Of a stretch of 44,387 nucleotides of DNA, positions 43,203-44,387 are shown one piece after another. Origin of the DNA: Verrucomicrobiales bacterium. Lineage in GTDB: Bacteria > Verrucomicrobiota > Verrucomicrobiia > Verrucomicrobiales > DEV007. Where the stretch lies: positions 1 to 44,387 of the forward strand of contig JAHEJT010000023.1 of the NCBI GenBank assembly GCA_024638765.1, read 5' to 3'. Positions within the stretch are counted from its first letter, which is position 1, and each line of letters starts with the position of its first letter. The notes below the pieces were generated by a model. It was not told where the DNA came from. It saw only the letters and a list, made by a program, of their open reading frames with translations, and did no database searches. A program made the position numbers and the translations under genes.

Positions 43203-44387
43203 ATGAAAATCCCCGTATCCGCCCGTCCCGGAGCCGCGGGATGTGCCCTGGTTTTTCTCCTGGCCCTAACCGGTCTTGCGCCTGCGCTCCACGCCGAGGA
43301 CTGGCCCACCTACATGCGCGACAACAGCCGTCTCGGGTGGACCACGGAGCAGCTTTCCTTTCCGTTGACGGAACAGTGGCGGGTGGTGTCCGTGGCTGCG
43401 CCGGAGAAAGGCAATACGGGTCCGGAGAATCGGATCATTGAGAAAAAACTCCTGCGGCACCGGATCACCTTTGATGACGCCTTTCACGTGGCGGTGGTGG
43501 GGGACCGCGTCTTTTACGGATCGTCGGTCGATCACCAGGTGCGATGCCTGGAGCTGGTGTCCGGAAATGAACAATGGCGTTTTACGACGGGAGGGGCGGT
43601 GCGGCTGGCGCCGACCGTACACGATGGCAAAGTTTACACCGGCTCGGACGACGGGTTCGCCTATTGCCTGGATGCGTCCGACGGTCGCCTGATCTGGAAG
43701 CGACGGGCCGGGCCGAGTCCCGAGATGATCCTGGGGCGTGGAGAAATGATTTCGCGATGGCCGGTGCGGACGGGGATCCTGGTGGCGCCCGGCGAAGACG
43801 AAAAAGCGCTCGCTTATTTCGGCGCCGGAATTTTTCCGCACGAGCTGGTCGTGCTCCACGCGGTGGATGCGGCGACCGGCGATGTGCACTGGAAGATCGA
43901 TAACATCAGCCAGGAAAGCGCGGGACGGAATGATCTGTCGCCGCAGGGATATTTTCTGGCGAACGAAGATCTGCTGGTGATTCCTTCCGGGAGATCGCTT
44001 CCGGCGGTCCTGGAGCGGGCCACCGGGAAATCGGTGCGCAAGATGCGGGCTTCGTGGCGCAGCGATGGCGGCGGTGTGGTGGGCGGCACCCAGGCGCTGC
44101 TGGCGGACGATCAGATTTACGTGTGGGGAGCCCATCACATTCTCGCGATGAGCCAGGAGACGGGCAAGGTGGGGTTCGGCTGGTTCGCCGGTCACCAGAT
44201 GGCGGTCGCAGGCGAGAACGATGCGTTCGCCGCCAACGGCACCCAGGTCGTGCGCCTGGACCGGATGGGGTATGCGGAGTGGAGCCGGAAGAAGCACGCG
44301 CTCGACATGGAGCTTTACCAGCTGAACCGGAAACTTCGCGGCGCGAAGGATCGCGACGCGATTCGCGTCGAAATGCAGGAAGTGGGG
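43203..44387 (+). CDS. Exported PQQ-like beta-propeller protein (partial)
   Basis: The frame is open from ATG 43203 to the end of the window, 395 residues, and continues beyond it. A signal peptide (GCALVFLLALTGLAPALHAEDWPTY begins near residue 13) precedes propeller blades such as LELVSGNEQWRF, DASDGRLIWKRR and AVDAATGDVHWKI, which are PQQ_2-type repeats. These proteins are common in Verrucomicrobia and Planctomycetes and are often of unknown substrate. There is no visible operon partner. Confidence 0.85.
   Translation, partial: MKIPVSARPGAAGCALVFLLALTGLAPALHAEDWPTYMRDNSRLGWTTEQLSFPLTEQWRVVSVAAPEKGNTGPENRIIEKKLLRHRITFDDAFHVAVVGDRVFYGSSVDHQVRCLELVSGNEQWRFTTGGAVRLAPTVHDGKVYTGSDDGFAYCLDASDGRLIWKRRAGPSPEMILGRGEMISRWPVRTGILVAPGEDEKALAYFGAGIFPHELVVLHAVDAATGDVHWKIDNISQESAGRNDLSPQGYFLANEDLLVIPSGRSLPAVLERATGKSVRKMRASWRSDGGGVVGGTQALLADDQIYVWGAHHILAMSQETGKVGFGWFAGHQMAVAGENDAFAANGTQVVRLDRMGYAEWSRKKHALDMELYQLNRKLRGAKDRDAIRVEMQEVG

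Overview
The window is a GC-rich bacterial chromosome segment, densely coded. An exported arylsulfatase, an exported PQQ-type beta-propeller and the style of the intergenic repeats suggest the Planctomycetes-Verrucomicrobia-Chlamydiae group or a neighbouring uncultured lineage. No rRNA or tRNA was found to anchor this, so the placement is inference. The metabolic genes (B12/PLP aminomutase, ferredoxin-linked 2-oxoacid oxidoreductase) point to an anaerobic amino-acid oxidiser.

Positions 1-8307 are an arginine/ornithine catabolic operon: the end of carbamate kinase, then 2,4-diaminopentanoate dehydrogenase (ord), AKP thiolase (ortA, ortB), D-ornithine 4,5-aminomutase (oraS, oraE), ornithine racemase (orr) and a malic enzyme. 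Together they turn L-ornithine into alanine plus acetyl-CoA with reduced nicotinamide cofactor.

Positions 8331-16982 are a mosaic accessory region. Four copies of one short repeat family (A1 8331, A2 12541, B1 15130, B2 15360) separate blocks. The first block holds a frameshifted unknown gene, a frameshifted gtrA, a polytopic GT-C-like protein and a gtrB-like glycosyltransferase. The second holds a minus-strand methyltransferase, polysaccharide deacetylase and GT2. Then come a decapitated FG-GAP fragment and a dead IS3-family element. The IS truncates genes on both sides and shows no target duplication, which implies a deletion.

Positions 18378-25113 form a second amino-acid oxidation operon: 2-oxoacid:ferredoxin oxidoreductase (gamma-delta fusion, alpha, beta), a Glu/Leu-type dehydrogenase, an AMP-forming acyl-CoA synthetase and an exported SagB-like nitroreductase.

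Positions 25233-32042 are housekeeping and poorly characterised genes: a CNNM/CorC-type membrane protein, an HhH protein, a Mut7-C protein, an HTH-Zn-ribbon protein, an APH-fold protein, PRPP synthetase and a PAC2 protein. Positions 32151-38130 are a plus-strand run of NAD salvage (pncA, pncB), RNA repair (archease, rtcB) and ftsH. Positions 38139-44387 hold a small conserved-looking protein, an alpha/beta hydrolase, a Gfo/Idh/MocA oxidoreductase, an exported arylsulfatase and a truncated exported beta-propeller.

A recurrent signal is heptanucleotide-phased degenerate repeats in spacers at 250, 8325, 34571, 41037 and 42772. Four of the five begin at or just after a stop codon.
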